Assembly (NCBI RefSeq): GCF_008831285.2
Contig: NC_045140.1
Coordinates: forward strand, 2,459,528-2,523,527
Source of the DNA: Nymphaea colorata
Lineage: Eukaryota > Streptophyta > Magnoliopsida > Nymphaeales > Nymphaeaceae
DNA length: 64,000 bases
Reading direction: 5' to 3'
Positions 48,501 to 60,378 of this stretch are shown here, piece after piece (position 1 is the first letter of the stretch; each line of letters opens with the position of its first letter). The translations under genes and the position numbers were made by a program. The notes under the pieces were generated by a model, which did not search any database, was not told the DNA's origin, and saw only the letters and a program-made list of their open reading frames with translations.

Positions 48501-48942
48501 GGGCGAAACTGCGTTGATCCTCGCCAGGAAAAATGGTGGTCGTGGGAAGGACATAGAGAGCGTGATACTGGACAAGCTTGCCCGCGTTCTCGTTCTCAGG
48601 GGTGAGAGAGTGCAGAAGCATACAAAGGAAGGCAGGGGAGAGCCGCATCCCAAGGAGCTGCTGATGGTAGCGGGCGGAGGGGTGTTGAGCTGGGGCAAGT
48701 CGCAAAGAAGGAACGTAGTTTGCAGGGAGGCCGTGGCAGGTCCGAGCAATGCCTTCAGAAAAAACCGCCGGCAGAAAGGCGACGCGGACGACCCAGGAAT
48801 ATTCCGAATTGTGACCAAGAACAGGGAGGTGCATTTTGTTTGTGCAGATCTTGAAAATGCAAAGCTATGGGTCCGGGGGATCAAGCTCATCACAGAGGAA
48901 GCATCTGCCTGCGGTAGCAAAAGCCAATCGGAACTCATGTGA
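39506..48942 (+). CDS. Plant ankyrin-repeat protein with a PH-like C-terminal tail
   Basis: Four exons: 39506-39829, 44704-44979, 46474-46611 and 47377-48942, all phase 0 and GT-AG, giving 767 aa. The N-terminus has GKQVFPVDYEAEVSQRL and DPFVDVNFVGAVCL, which I recognise from a conserved plant ankyrin family of similar length. Ankyrin repeats follow through most of the protein (TPLFLAAHTGNVTLVRKLL, GFASTAAAREGHTEILEILL, FRPIHLAARLGHAAILKRL, YTPLMLAAREQQLELCKLLI). The tail (about residues 700-767), with a Lys/Arg-rich stretch then FRIVTKNREVHFVCADLENA and WVRGIKLITEEA, resembles the last strands and helix of a PH-type fold. No membrane segment, kinase or RING is seen, so the role is presumably a cytosolic protein-interaction scaffold; the partner is unknown. 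Intron 1 is 4.9 kb. The exon 4 frame is open for some 60 bases upstream of its acceptor, but homology starts at the AG. Confidence 0.92.
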
Positions 48943-51900
48943 GGGGGTCCAGATGCTGCGACTGAATCTTTTTCTCTCTCTCTCTCTCTCTCTTGTACAT
49001 GATGCTTGTGGGAAACGTCGTGCTTCGTCTCCGAGTATGTATCTTGTGCTTCCGTTTCGTCTTTCCATGTAAAATTGTGAAAGAAGAGGACGCCATCTCT
49101 CTTTGTACAGTTTTTAGGTCGTGTCTTGGGGAAAGAGTGATACTTCTTCTCGAAGTATGGGTTTTTTGGGTCCGTCCTGTCTTCTTCCGTTGTAAAAATT
49201 TTGAAAGAGGGAGGAGGTAATGTACCAGGTGTACTTAGCTTAGAATTTGTTTTCCACCGTCCGTTCCAGCAAATGGTGTGCTTTTATATGCATCTGCAAA
49301 CAAGAATCCTAACGCCACTTATTTTCTACTTTAGTTTACTGTTCCCCACCTGATTGGGTACATTAGGCGCTAATTACATCCGGATAGGGTTTCATACCTT
49401 CCGCTCGTCTAAGTTTCAACTCAATTCCCGCGTACTAGAATCATGTCGACCACAGTAAACGAAACCAAAGTAGGAATTTGATTACTTAAACGGGAGGGCT
49501 GGGAAGTGAACAGCTTCCAAATGCGATACCTTAGCATAGGCGATGAGACTCGAAAAGTAATGTGTAGCAGGCACAAGATTGAAGCATTTTTTTATTCAAA
49601 AGAAACAAGCCTTTTTGTAACCATGGCCCGAGAGAATTGGATTGCACCAGCAAAAGACCCTATTCATATTAGGAAGAAGCCATTATCAGTTTCCACATTG
49701 CATCAGTTTGCAGGCAAGTAGGATGACAGAGGACGCCGCAACGACCCGTATCAAATTATTTTCCATATTTTTTATTATACTTCAAAATATTTCATAATGG
49801 ACACTCTGCTTAGTTTGATTCTGAATCAGAATTTGGTCACCGAAAATTGGATATCCATCGTATTTAATAAGGAAAACTCTGTGCCCTGTCTGCACCTTAT
49901 CATTAATCGGATGTAAACTTTCTTATCAAATCCAACCACTTGAATTCATGTATGAATTGGACATTAGATAAATACCAACTGCTTACATCAAGGAGCAGAA
50001 ACCTTATAAAAAGCTGAAAAATACTTATGCTGTTGGGTTCAAACGAAAACTTGAGTACAAGGTTGTATGACTATATTTTTTGAGTTTCAATATCTAGACT
50101 TCTTTGGAAAGATCACATGGTTGGTTTCACAAAAAACGCAACCTACTAATCGTGTTCTTTTCATAATAATCAACGCCCATAGCTGCTAAGTCACATGTAG
50201 AGTTAATAGGCATATCAAAATCACATAGATGGTACATACACAGCCAAATTTGACCAACAGCTACTGAGATATTTGAGGTACTTGTGCATTGTTCGATAGC
50301 TAAGGCTGGTTCCAGATCCCAATCCTTCCCACCTCCGGTCTCAGTTATGTTTAAACAAGAAGAAAATGCTGCTATTCACAGCAATACAAAATCCATATAC
50401 CAGATTACATTCAGGGATGGCCAAACCAAAATAACAAGTGTCGATCATAAGTGAAAAAACAGAATCGGACACAAAGCAATATATAGAAGTGACCCTCCCT
50501 TCTGGCCAAGACATTTACGCCTCACCATAATTGGCTTTCATAATGACATAGACGGCACATGCAGGAGCCATGATTTCATTGAGATGTGCGCCATACTTTG
50601 CAAAAACCAAAGCTATAGGTGTATAACCTGGTGTTGAGGAAGTAGAGCCAAAAGAGTTTTACCACTATTGCCAAGAGTATCCATGTTTTCCATTGAACCT
50701 TGTTTCGAAGACATAATTACAAAAGTACCGATATGCCACTTCCGCTGTCTCATGAACATTATCATAAGATACAATATACATTTCTTTTTTCACTCTAGAA
50801 AACAAATGTGATATATAAAGTACCTCAATTAGCTTAATAGCTAGGATGAAGACTATAAATTTATTTATAAAAACTGCTATTTGGGTGCTTTAGAAGAGCC
50901 AATCAGCAGAACTCTGTGGAAAATGAACCAAAATGGCATCTGCACATCAATAGCTGCGCCAGTTTATATTTTAAAGACCTTGGATTAACAATTAAGGATG
51001 AAAAACTAGTCAAGCAAACTCAGGCAACCCACTCATGTAAGCTTGTCTCAAATTTTAACATCTTTCCTTTAATTTTTGTTTAAAATATATATTCATATAT
51101 AAATCAAGTGACATAAGCTAAAAAAGAGTCCAGCTGACTCGAGCTTGAGCTTGCCTCATAAAGCTCGAGTTGAGCAATATGCGACTCTCCCTCATTGTTC
51201 GTTGCAAGTAACAATCTCAAGGTTTTGCTTCAGGGGATATTGAAGCAAAACCTTGAATGACATGGGCACCACATCCCTTATGCAAATGGGAAGGAAAGCA
51301 ATGCGCTAATTGATGTGCAGTGCAGTCTCCAACTCAGGCCAATGCAGCCCTGCACCCTAAGGTACATGGGGAGCTCCAACTCTCATTTGAGAAGAGGGAT
51401 TTCCTCCCCCTCACCCAAAACAATCTTTGAGGTTTCGAAATGCACAAGATGCTTCAGAACAGCTTCCTGTCGGATCTTTTAAATAGCACAACCACATTTC
51501 ACCAATTTCAGGCCATACGACTTCACCAGACCAACGACACCCACGCGCATAGAACAAAGAAAAAAGGACGGGTCTTGCAACATAGTGTTTAAAAGATCGG
51601 TGCAGAAGAAACACATGAACTTTGCTCTTCAAGGCTCATCAAGCACCATCTGACTTTGTATAAGGTAGGTGAGACCCAATTGATGTCCTTAACGCAAAAT
51701 ATGAATTCTGGAGTCTCTCTCCCTCTCTCCTGTCAAAAAATAAGCTCGAACCTATGAGCAAAACTGGAAACGTTACAGAATCTTTCTTTTGTCAACGTAA
51801 CCTCTCCGCACCCCAACTTTCCAAGTTTTCAGTATCCTCGAGTTCCAGCTTCTCAAAGTTTCTGCCGGCTTGGAAAGACATAGGCTTTGAGCATCCTAAG

Positions 51901-51951
51901 AATGTCCTCTCCAACAGATTAATTTTGCCTGCTAGAAAAGTGATCATGCGG
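48943..51951. other. Convergent intergenic region, no gene recognised
   Basis: Holds the 3' flank of the ankyrin gene, with a CT tract at about 48972-48992, and the 3' flank of the recycling factor gene. I see no further gene. Confidence 0.5.
51120..51195. repeat. TCGAGCTTGAGC-type dispersed repeat fragment
   Basis: Contains GACTCGAGCTTGAGCTTGCC and AAGCTCGAGTTGAGC, the same word family as 56310-56840. Non-coding. Confidence 0.5.
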
Positions 51952-54900
51952 CTAACTCCCCTTAATCTCCTTCTCCTTTGCCTTGCACATATCCTCCGCG
52001 GATTTGACAAATTTTTTCGTCATCTCATCAACCTGGCCAATTCACCAGATGTTTGTTTTGATAGAGAACATAAACGTACATATAGAAGACACACACACAC
52101 ACATATAGAGAGACAAACGAGTAGCTGCTAGACCTAATGATCTTGGTAATTAATTTTTGCATATGCTGAAAAAGGAGCAAACATTCTGAATACCATATTC
52201 TCAAATCAACGGTAGTAATTCTCATGATCTAGGTGCTTAGTTAAAAAAAAGGGCATTTTAAGAGCAAAACGAGACAAGCAACAAAAGCTAGACCAGGAAA
52301 AACACATGGGAATCAAGAAAAACGCTAGACAAAACATTATTTCTTGTAGATATAGACTCCAACGATGAAATCATTTTTGAGTATTGTTTTAATGAACAAA
52401 GCACAACACTACGCCGTCAGTTTTTGTGGGTTGAAGCTAGTGAAGAAACGCACACAAGCGACCAAATTAACCAAGCTATTGCCCAATTTTATCAGGCAAC
52501 ATCGATATGTTAAAGCAGTACAACTACATGCTCGTCAAACTGACAACCATTTTAAACTATTTACCTCTTTTTCCAGCCTTTTCACATCATCTTTAGGCAT
52601 ACTTGATGATGCTTTTTTTATAGTGTCAAATGCCTGCACAGCCCCAGGAAACAAAAGTATTACATTTCACAAAGCAACATCAGAGAAATTCATATTCAAA
52701 CATCATAATATATTTGCTTACCTTTTGCCTTGCCCTTCTAATGCTCTGTTTGACATCTTCAGAAGCTTTCACTACAATCTTACACATGGCCTAAAAGAAA
52801 ACCATTAACATGGATAAAGCTCTCTGCTGGTAAAGGAATATTTTTTAAGACGTGCGCACAGAGTTTCACTCACCTGTACATGCTCCTTTGTGAGACTTTC
52901 GAGAAGCACCAAAAAAAAAAACTTGCATGTTAGCACTAGGGAAAAGAGAGAGAGAGAAAGAGAGAAGGTGGATGTCATACTTACGGTGGAACAGCTGCAA
53001 TGAGCCTTTGACCTTCAATTGATGGGTTTAGACCCAGTGGAGAGGAGGCAATGCCACGCTCTAACTCTTTTAGTGACTGAAACATCCAGTGAAACCCTTT
53101 CAGTCAGTTTATCAGTGAGGTTATGTGGTTCAACTCATAGGATACCAATTTCACTAAAGCTTTAAAAAAATTTTTTAATGATGGTTCAAAAGATAATGTC
53201 AAAATAACACCAGACATCTATATTGTAATGCAGACAGGTGCTTTTCCTTAACAATCTGAATGTTAATTGAGCTATGGACAGACCACCAATTACCCAATAG
53301 AAGAGGTTTTCTACTCAGACATAAAGAGGACACTGGTCTTCTTAGATGTATAAAAAGTTTACACATTATACAATGTGTCTTTTTGCTAGTGCCAACATGA
53401 TCTAGACACAATTACACAGGCAATAACAAATTGTTAACCATAAAATTTACATGAGCAATCTAATAATTGGTATGAACAAAGGCAGTTCCTCGCATGACAC
53501 ATTCCTGTCAGTTCGGCATGCCTAATAGAAGATGAGGGTACAAAACACACTTTAGAAACTTTTACAGCACCATAATGTTAGCCAATTAGGAGAAAAGGAC
53601 AACCATTCCAGTTGGACAACTAAGACACAGAAAACTATCCAGTGCATCAAAACATAACTCACGCATCCCATAACTTTCATAATTTTTACCTACACTTTGA
53701 TCATGCATTGTGCAGCTACCTAACTAAAATTAAGCTATTGATTCATGTCAGGCAGATCCCCGAGGGTGTAAACGACATTACATTTATGTGATGTATGCAA
53801 TTGATCTTAGTAGCATATTCTGAAATATAAGCAATTATCAAAACTTACATCAGGATCATATGGGGTCACAGAAAGAGTATGTGCATCTATAACAGAAACA
53901 ACAGCAAGATGACTTAGAGGACTCTTGATCCCATGTGCTTCTATGATGATGTGATCCAGCATTCCTGCAAGAACATATGCCACATGACTACTAGTCTACT
54001 AGTCTAACATATTTAAACATGCAGTGGATGTATAACAATATAAGGCACCATCCTACCCGCTGAAGCCCTTCCAGTTCTCAGTTTACTTAATTCTCGTGAC
54101 AGTGCATCTATTGCAGCTTCCATCTGTAAAGAAGCAGCAGGTCTGACACTTGGTCCAATGTCCGGTATTACTTCAACTGTGTCATTATCATCTTCTACAA
54201 AATTGCAACTGAAGCATCATAAGTTCAGAGAGTGACAAACATATGACTTTTATAATGGAAAATATCACTGTTACAAGATGAAAGCTGTACTTGCAAGAAA
54301 GTGGAACTGAATTCTCCAACAGGTTCTAGAATCTAAACATAGAACCAAATCTATAAGGCAGTGCTGGAAACCACAATCTATAGAAAAATTTAGTAAACTC
54401 AGAAAACATCATGCCTTCGTGAAACCAAAGTTAATTTCAGGTCTTATAAGTGCTGAATGGCATAAAAATGTGATCAAATGTCTCCAGAGTCCAGGCCAAC
54501 TAATCCAAAACATCAAATTTGGCATTAATTAGATGATTTTGGACTATACTATAGAACATGATCTTATAGCTTTTATATGAGTGTATATAAAGCTAGTATT
54601 AGGTACTTAAATTTCATTTTATGATTATGCAATGTCATGTACAATGAGTAAACGATCCGGTTTACTTGATTCACAATGATGATTTAGGTCTCCTTTTACT
54701 TTTACATATCAAGCACCGTGTTTCTACATTTTTTATCGATTTTATTTTAATCGACCAACTCGGCCCGACTAATTCTCACTAGTTTTTTTTCAGGGTTTTT
54801 TCTGAGCTGCTCCCCAACGTCTGAAATTGACAACTTAGAGCCAACATAAAACAATCAATTCGTGGGAGCTACTAAACAAGCATTTTAAGAAGAAGATAAA

Positions 54901-55915
54901 ATGTCCTCCATGTCATGTGCATTGCACATGACATTTACAAGGGTAGTAATCTTCAAGAAAATTCCAGTACTTCCTCGAAATTCATAAAAGGTCAAGCCTT
55001 TTGGTTGGAATAAAATCTTATGCACGGCCCAATTTGAAGGCCACATCAGGCAACGAACTCTTGCATCATGACAGTAGGCAAAGAGTGAATCGAACAGACC
55101 TGGTACACACACTTAGATGATGTCTGTTTCATAGAGAAGTAAGAACATGATAAACAGCCATTATGACTATCAAATGTCATTTTTCGTTAGGCCTTGCCAA
55201 CTGACATGCATAACGAGACGCATTCAGCAGAAACAAGAGAAAATTTATTCATTTTGCACCATGCTCGTATAGCCTGCAAACCAATATCCAAGAGCAGACT
55301 ATGAATTTCTTGGTGCCGCCATAAAGAAACAATAAAAATCTAAAATACAAGGACCACGGCATCAGCAACATCGTGATTCATTAAATCTTGCTCCACTACA
55401 TAGCTTAGGCCTCATGGCTCCTATCTCTCCATGTTTCTTAGCAAAAACAACAAACCTCTTGTACTTGCAATAGCGACAAGATTAAATCACCAAAAAAAAA
55501 AAGAAAGAAAATATGTTACGAACGATTCCGATCGTTTCGATAAAACCAGCGAAGAGAAAGCTATCCCCACGTTCATTCATATCCTCAATCTGCCACAGGT
55601 TTTCCGGCAAAAAGTAACGGAACAAAAGTCCATATATCGTCAATCTATGGAAGAATCACCACAAGGAATCGTGACATAAGGATTTAAACCTCGCTAGTGC
55701 TTACTTGACTTCCTCCCTTTGGCGAAGCCCCTCTGGAAATCCCTATGAAGGAAAGCACTCGATTGGGAGATTTCGTGTTTCTGAACGGAATGATGAATGG
55801 TGATGGAATGGTAAGAAATGAACGAGGAAGAGCGGACACCACCCAAAAAACGAGAGCAACGAAGAATATGAGCTCTAGAAGTCAATGTGCGCCTGAGAAC
55901 AGTTGCAGTAGCCAT
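51952..55915 (-). CDS. RRF: Ribosome recycling factor, mitochondrial type
   Basis: Eight minus-strand exons: 55915-55705, 54194-54057, 53964-53849, 53076-52985, 52895-52874, 52790-52722, 52633-52565 and 52032-51952. Phases join perfectly for 798 nt, 265 aa. Residues 1-70 form an Arg/Ser-rich presequence (MATATVLRRTLTSRAHILRC) ending in FAKGRKSK, as in plant mitochondrial RRF. The RRF core follows from about residue 90: MEAAIDALSRELSKLRTGRA, SVIDAHTLSVTPYDPDSLKE, ASSPLGLNPSIEGQRLIAAV, LTKEHVQAMCKIV, SIRRARQKAFDTIKKAS, EKEVDEMTKKFVKSAEDMCK. Family knowledge: RRF works with EF-G to split the post-termination ribosome. Mitochondrial rather than plastid targeting is inferred from resemblance to the Arabidopsis At3g01800 type. 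Exon 5 is only 22 nt (PLTKEHVQ) and is required for the frame. Confidence 0.94.
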
Positions 55916-56309
55916 GGATCCTCTCCCTATTCTTCACTTCAGTCTCATAGAACACAGAGGAAGAAGCGCTGGATGGAGCTGCTGCTACAAGGAGTGTTCT
56001 GGCGGCTCGCGGTAGGGTTTTTGCGAAAGTCGACGGTCCTCCTTACGGTGGACCCCACTCGGCTGCGTAAGACACGCGATGCGGAGGAGCCCCAAACAAG
56101 GGTGTCGTGCGACTCGTACCAGAGAATGCGATGCGTATCGGTTTGAACTCTTCACAAAAATCAAAGTAAAAATTGTTGAACCAATTTACTGTTCCTTTTT
56201 TGTTAGCATGTCGACAGATAGAAGGTGTACCGACGGATGTGGATCGATTTCTGAATATTTGGTCTCGCATCGGCCTATTTTTCTTATGTAATGTAGGAGT
56301 GTTTGATGA

Positions 56310-56840
56310 ATCGAGCTAACCTCAACTCAGATAAACTTCCCTCGAATTCGACTCGTTTATAGGTAGAAGAACTGTTCAATTGAATCGAGCTTGACTCAAA
56401 CTCATTTAAGCGGGCTCGATTCATTTAATAAACGAGTCGAGTTCGAGTTAACCTAAATGAGTCCAACTCGAGTTAAGTGGGTTTGACTCGTTTAAGCTCC
56501 ACAAAGAAAATATATATAATATGTCTCATAAAATAATAATAAAAAAAATTGCTCAAATGGGTATGCACCTAGTATGTGGGAGGTTCCATGTTAAAATCTA
56601 TAGGTCACCTCTTTCTTTGAATTTTTTTTTTAATGAAATGTTTGGCTCGCCTCAAGCCAAACTTCGACTTGAGCTTAATCAAGCCAATTGATCCAAGCTT
56701 GAGTTTTAAGAACTCGAGCCGAGTCGAGCTTGAGCTGTTGAAATCAAACTCGACTCAAGCTTGAGCCAAGTTCTAGTTTCTTTTAAGACACTCATGGAGA
56801 GGTCGAGCCGGCTCAACTCGGCTCAAATTTGCTTAAGAAC
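56310..56840. repeat. AACTCGAGTT/AGCTCGAGCC-rich dispersed repeat
   Basis: Dense overlapping near-palindromic words such as CGAGTCGAGTTCGAGTTAAC, TCCAACTCGAGTTAAG and CTCGAGCCGAGTCGAGC, interrupted by an AT-rich core at about 56510-56635. The two halves are in roughly opposite orientation, so the whole may be a single inverted-repeat element. Related fragments lie at 17770-17845 and 51120-51195. Confidence 0.55.
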
Positions 56841-56879
56841 AGCCCTACAGTTAGAAGTTATTTGGAAGGAATAATATTA

Positions 56880-57075
56880 TGTAATTGGCTCATGAATATG
56901 CCTCAAAGATTGAGTTAGATTCATAGAATATTAGTTCTAGTATTCCATGAATATATCCAATATTTATACATATTCACTAGACACTCACATAGGGTCTTTA
57001 CTGCCAAACAGCCATTAACATGTTTAAGACAACAATTCACGAGACACTCACATAGTATATGTACTGCCAAACAAC
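56880..57075. mobile_element. MITE-like dispersed element with duplicated end
   Basis: TAGACACTCACATAGGGTCT followed by TTACTGCCAAACAGCC, and again GAGACACTCACATAGTATAT followed by GTACTGCCAAACAACC, about 60 bases apart. The same motif in reverse complement occurs at 34695-34900. Non-coding, limits approximate. Confidence 0.4.
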
Positions 57076-60000
57076 CAAAGACAACAAGCTGTAGGAGCTG
57101 ATATGAACCGTGGGTTCCAATCTTTACAACTTTGAGTCGCTGTCCAATTTATTTGGATTCGACTACCCCTTGCCCTGCGGTTCAAAGCCTACTTCAAGGC
57201 CTAGATGTTTGTGACATTATTGTTTATGGTCTGAAGGAGTAGTGTGCAAAAAAACCTTTATTTTTATATTTCTACCTTCAAATGATTGACTATCTATATA
57301 CATTGGTTTTCCTCCAAGTACAGAAATTTTAGATTAATGTCCCTTCGGCCAAAATTTTTATAGAGTAGCACCTATTAAAATGGAACCAATGACGTGATGC
57401 TTACATCCCAACCGGATCGCTTAGCCATGCTACACACTCCTCGAAGCAATGAAAATATTATAAATATGAGAGAAAGCCAAGACTCCTTGTCCTGTTAGTT
57501 GTATGTTTACATATGGTCCTTTGGTAATAGAAATAGTAAGATATTATTTTGTTTATCTACCCCAAGTATTGAGGCATATGTATAAATGTGATCTTTTGAC
57601 AATAGAACAGCAACATTTTGTTTTGTATTAATGGGATTGAGACACTTTGTCTATTTTTAAAGTATAACTCCGTGGTCTAATTCAAATCAGGTCAGTAGAT
57701 TTAGAGGCCAATCCGAGAGTGAGAGATGTCAGGGACCGATCTAGCTGCACTCTCAAATTGAATGTTTAGTTATCTTGGACTGGAAAATATTTGAGCGATC
57801 AAAAGCAGCGTGTTTAACTTAATTTAAATGTATATTATGATGATGCGTATGTAAACTTCTTATTTATTGAAAGCAAATTTTTTTGCCTAAAATTCTGAAT
57901 TCTTCACCATCAAACGTTCAATGTTATAAAAGATGCTGGTTTTTTTATAGTAAAAAGGCTCACTAAACCTCAAATAAGGACTAACTTAAAATCATTTTTA
58001 AGCTCTCATGTAAAATCCTAGGTTACTGAAAAAAAAATCTCTGAAGTATTTTATCCCTTACACAAGTTTGGATACGAAATTCCCACATGGATCATATCAT
58101 CCATTTCTTAATGCTCAAAAAGGGAGATTTGAAAATAAACCGTAAGATTTGATGATTTTTAGTGCTATGAAAGTGTATGCATAGCATTCTGCATGTTAAC
58201 ATTTAACAAATTATTTACATAGAAGGTCAGGCACCGTTAATTTTATTAATTATTTTATATTAATTTGATTGCCTGCCATTATCAAATTCATAAATATGGA
58301 AACTATGTTGACCTCTGCCATGACATGTTAAAGTTTTGGAGTGAGTGGAGGAGACCCACTGGCCAGCAAAGAACTGAAGGTTTCACTGAACCATTTGTTC
58401 TCGTTAAAGTACAAGATCTACTTTTGTGTCTTGAGATACCCTGTGCTTTCAACTTGTGCATTGTTGACTCTTTTTGCAACACGAAAGCTTGATGTCCTGA
58501 CATTCTAAATAGAAGTCTGCCAAGTTGTTGAACCAACCCTCTTGAAGACATGTCATATTAACGTTTAATGTTGGAGTTTTAGTTAGGGATCAACTCGAGT
58601 TAGCCACTGTACTACAATTTATAGAGAAAAAAATCGTTGAATTTCTTACAAATATAGATTGAAAAATCTAACCAAAAGATGGGACAATATACAAAACATT
58701 TCAGCTAGTTAACATAAAACTTTACACGGTTTAACATATATTGAGACTACTGGCAAATACCATCCAATTCTCAAGGCAAGTAGTTTAATAGAGGCACAAG
58801 CTTAAGGAATTTACTAGGACCAACATAAGCCAAAGCCACCGACATTGAGAACTAGCTTGTAATTCACAGTAGAGCATGTATTAAAGTATAATTTCAAGCA
58901 AAATATAAGCTTAAAAAATTTCCCATTAGGGCAAAAAAGTAGGTACTAGTTGTATGATTGACACTAGTTCTTTTTTTTTTTTTTGTATTCCTATTGTCTC
59001 TTACTTCTCTCTTCCAAACAAAGTCACTTATAGTCTAGTTGTCATATGGTAGACCCTAGACTCAATAAAATCAGACACTGCAAGCCAGTTGACCCATTAA
59101 GGAGGAATATCTGGAACAATAAGGCTATTCATAGAGTTATGAACTCTATTTTTAGCATATGAAGGGATGTTTTTTTACTACTGATAGATTGCAACAATAG
59201 ATTGCAAGGTCTTGATACCTCTTCGAAAGCCTGGGATCCGGCCGACCAGGCCTGGCCCGATAAGGAGTCAGACTCGAGCCGGCCCAACACTTGAAACTCT
59301 GGCCCGAATCGATTAAATTTAAAAATTATATAGTTAAACATAAAATAATATATAAATATAACTAATTGTAATAAAATATTATAACTATATATAAAAATTA
59401 ACAAAAATATATATTAAAAATATAATCGCCTCCCACCCCCTAGTCAGCCCAATGCTTTTTTTTTCTAGGCCCAGTGCCCTTTTTCACAAGCCTAAGTAGG
59501 GCCGAGTGCCGGGTGTACCCAAGCTTACCTATTGACACAAATCTAATCCATCAATCACATGATTTTGTACATTGTAGCCAAAGATGCTTGGAAATTTGTG
59601 CATGGGCCGGGCTCAGCCCTAAATTTTAGCCAGAGGGGCATTAATCCAAAGTTTTCATGTTTGGTGGGACACCAATATATATATAAATAATCAAATATAT
59701 ATAAATAATCAAATATTTGAAGGTAAAAATGTAAAAAATTAAAGTATTTTGTAGGGTTGGTAAAATTAAAAGTATTTTGTAAGACCTATGAGCTCAGAGG
59801 TTATTGTAAATCTCAAATCAGCGTATCGTAAGTGCCGATAAAGTTTGGGCTTTAGTTATTTGCATTATCGATCAAAAAGTTCTCTACAATACAGGACATT
59901 AAGAAGGTTTACACCTAAAATCTTTACCTGCAAAGGTAAATGGTAACCTTTCACGTCAAAAGCCATCGGATTGGATAAGAAGATCCTACTGGATATTCGA

Positions 60001-60297
60001 CAAGGATATCTGAACTTTAAAATGAGTGTTCAAAATTTGGATTTTCTAAAAGTAATTTAAGTCTGGATTTGGATCTAAGTCTTATAGGTGAAAATTCTAT
60101 TAGTTGGTTATAGCAAGATTTTTGCAATTTAATTTCCTAGGTGATAATGGCTAAGGAGTTGAAGAACCAAACGTGTTTCTATCTTAAAAATAAAGGATAA
60201 TAAAGAATTAATAGTTGTTCTTTATATGTTTTTTAGTAACCAAAGATTAAGATAAACATGGGAAACAAATGTTTCGAGTACTTGATCTTTATTTCCC

Positions 60298-60305
60298 TAT
60301 AAATA
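60298..60305 (+). promoter_or_regulatory. TATA box of the beta-galactosidase gene
   Basis: TATAAATA lies 74 bases upstream of the first base of the start codon. With transcription starting about 30 bases downstream, a leader of roughly 50 bases would result, which is normal for plants. Confidence 0.65.
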
Positions 60306-60378
60306 GGCAACAGCTTAGTCGCATGCATCACCTTTTCTTCTTCTTTCTTTCTCATGATCCATTGATCGTGTCAAGATC

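Larger units (their letters stand above)
55916..60297. other. Divergent intergenic region, no gene recognised
   Basis: Lies between the recycling factor start and the beta-galactosidase promoter. It holds the recycling factor upstream region, the repeats annotated at 56310-57075, and at 59220-59310 a short CCGGCC/GGCCCGA-rich stretch of the kind found in dispersed repeats. Frames at about 58265-58551 are open on both strands but match nothing I know. Confidence 0.5.

Noticed and set aside
47595..48834. Minus-strand open frames of 150-170 codons
   Set aside because: Antisense to ankyrin exon 4; no family resemblance.
58265..58551. Open frames on both strands (75 and 82 codons)
   Set aside because: No recognisable family, no splice partners and no nearby promoter signal; left unannotated.
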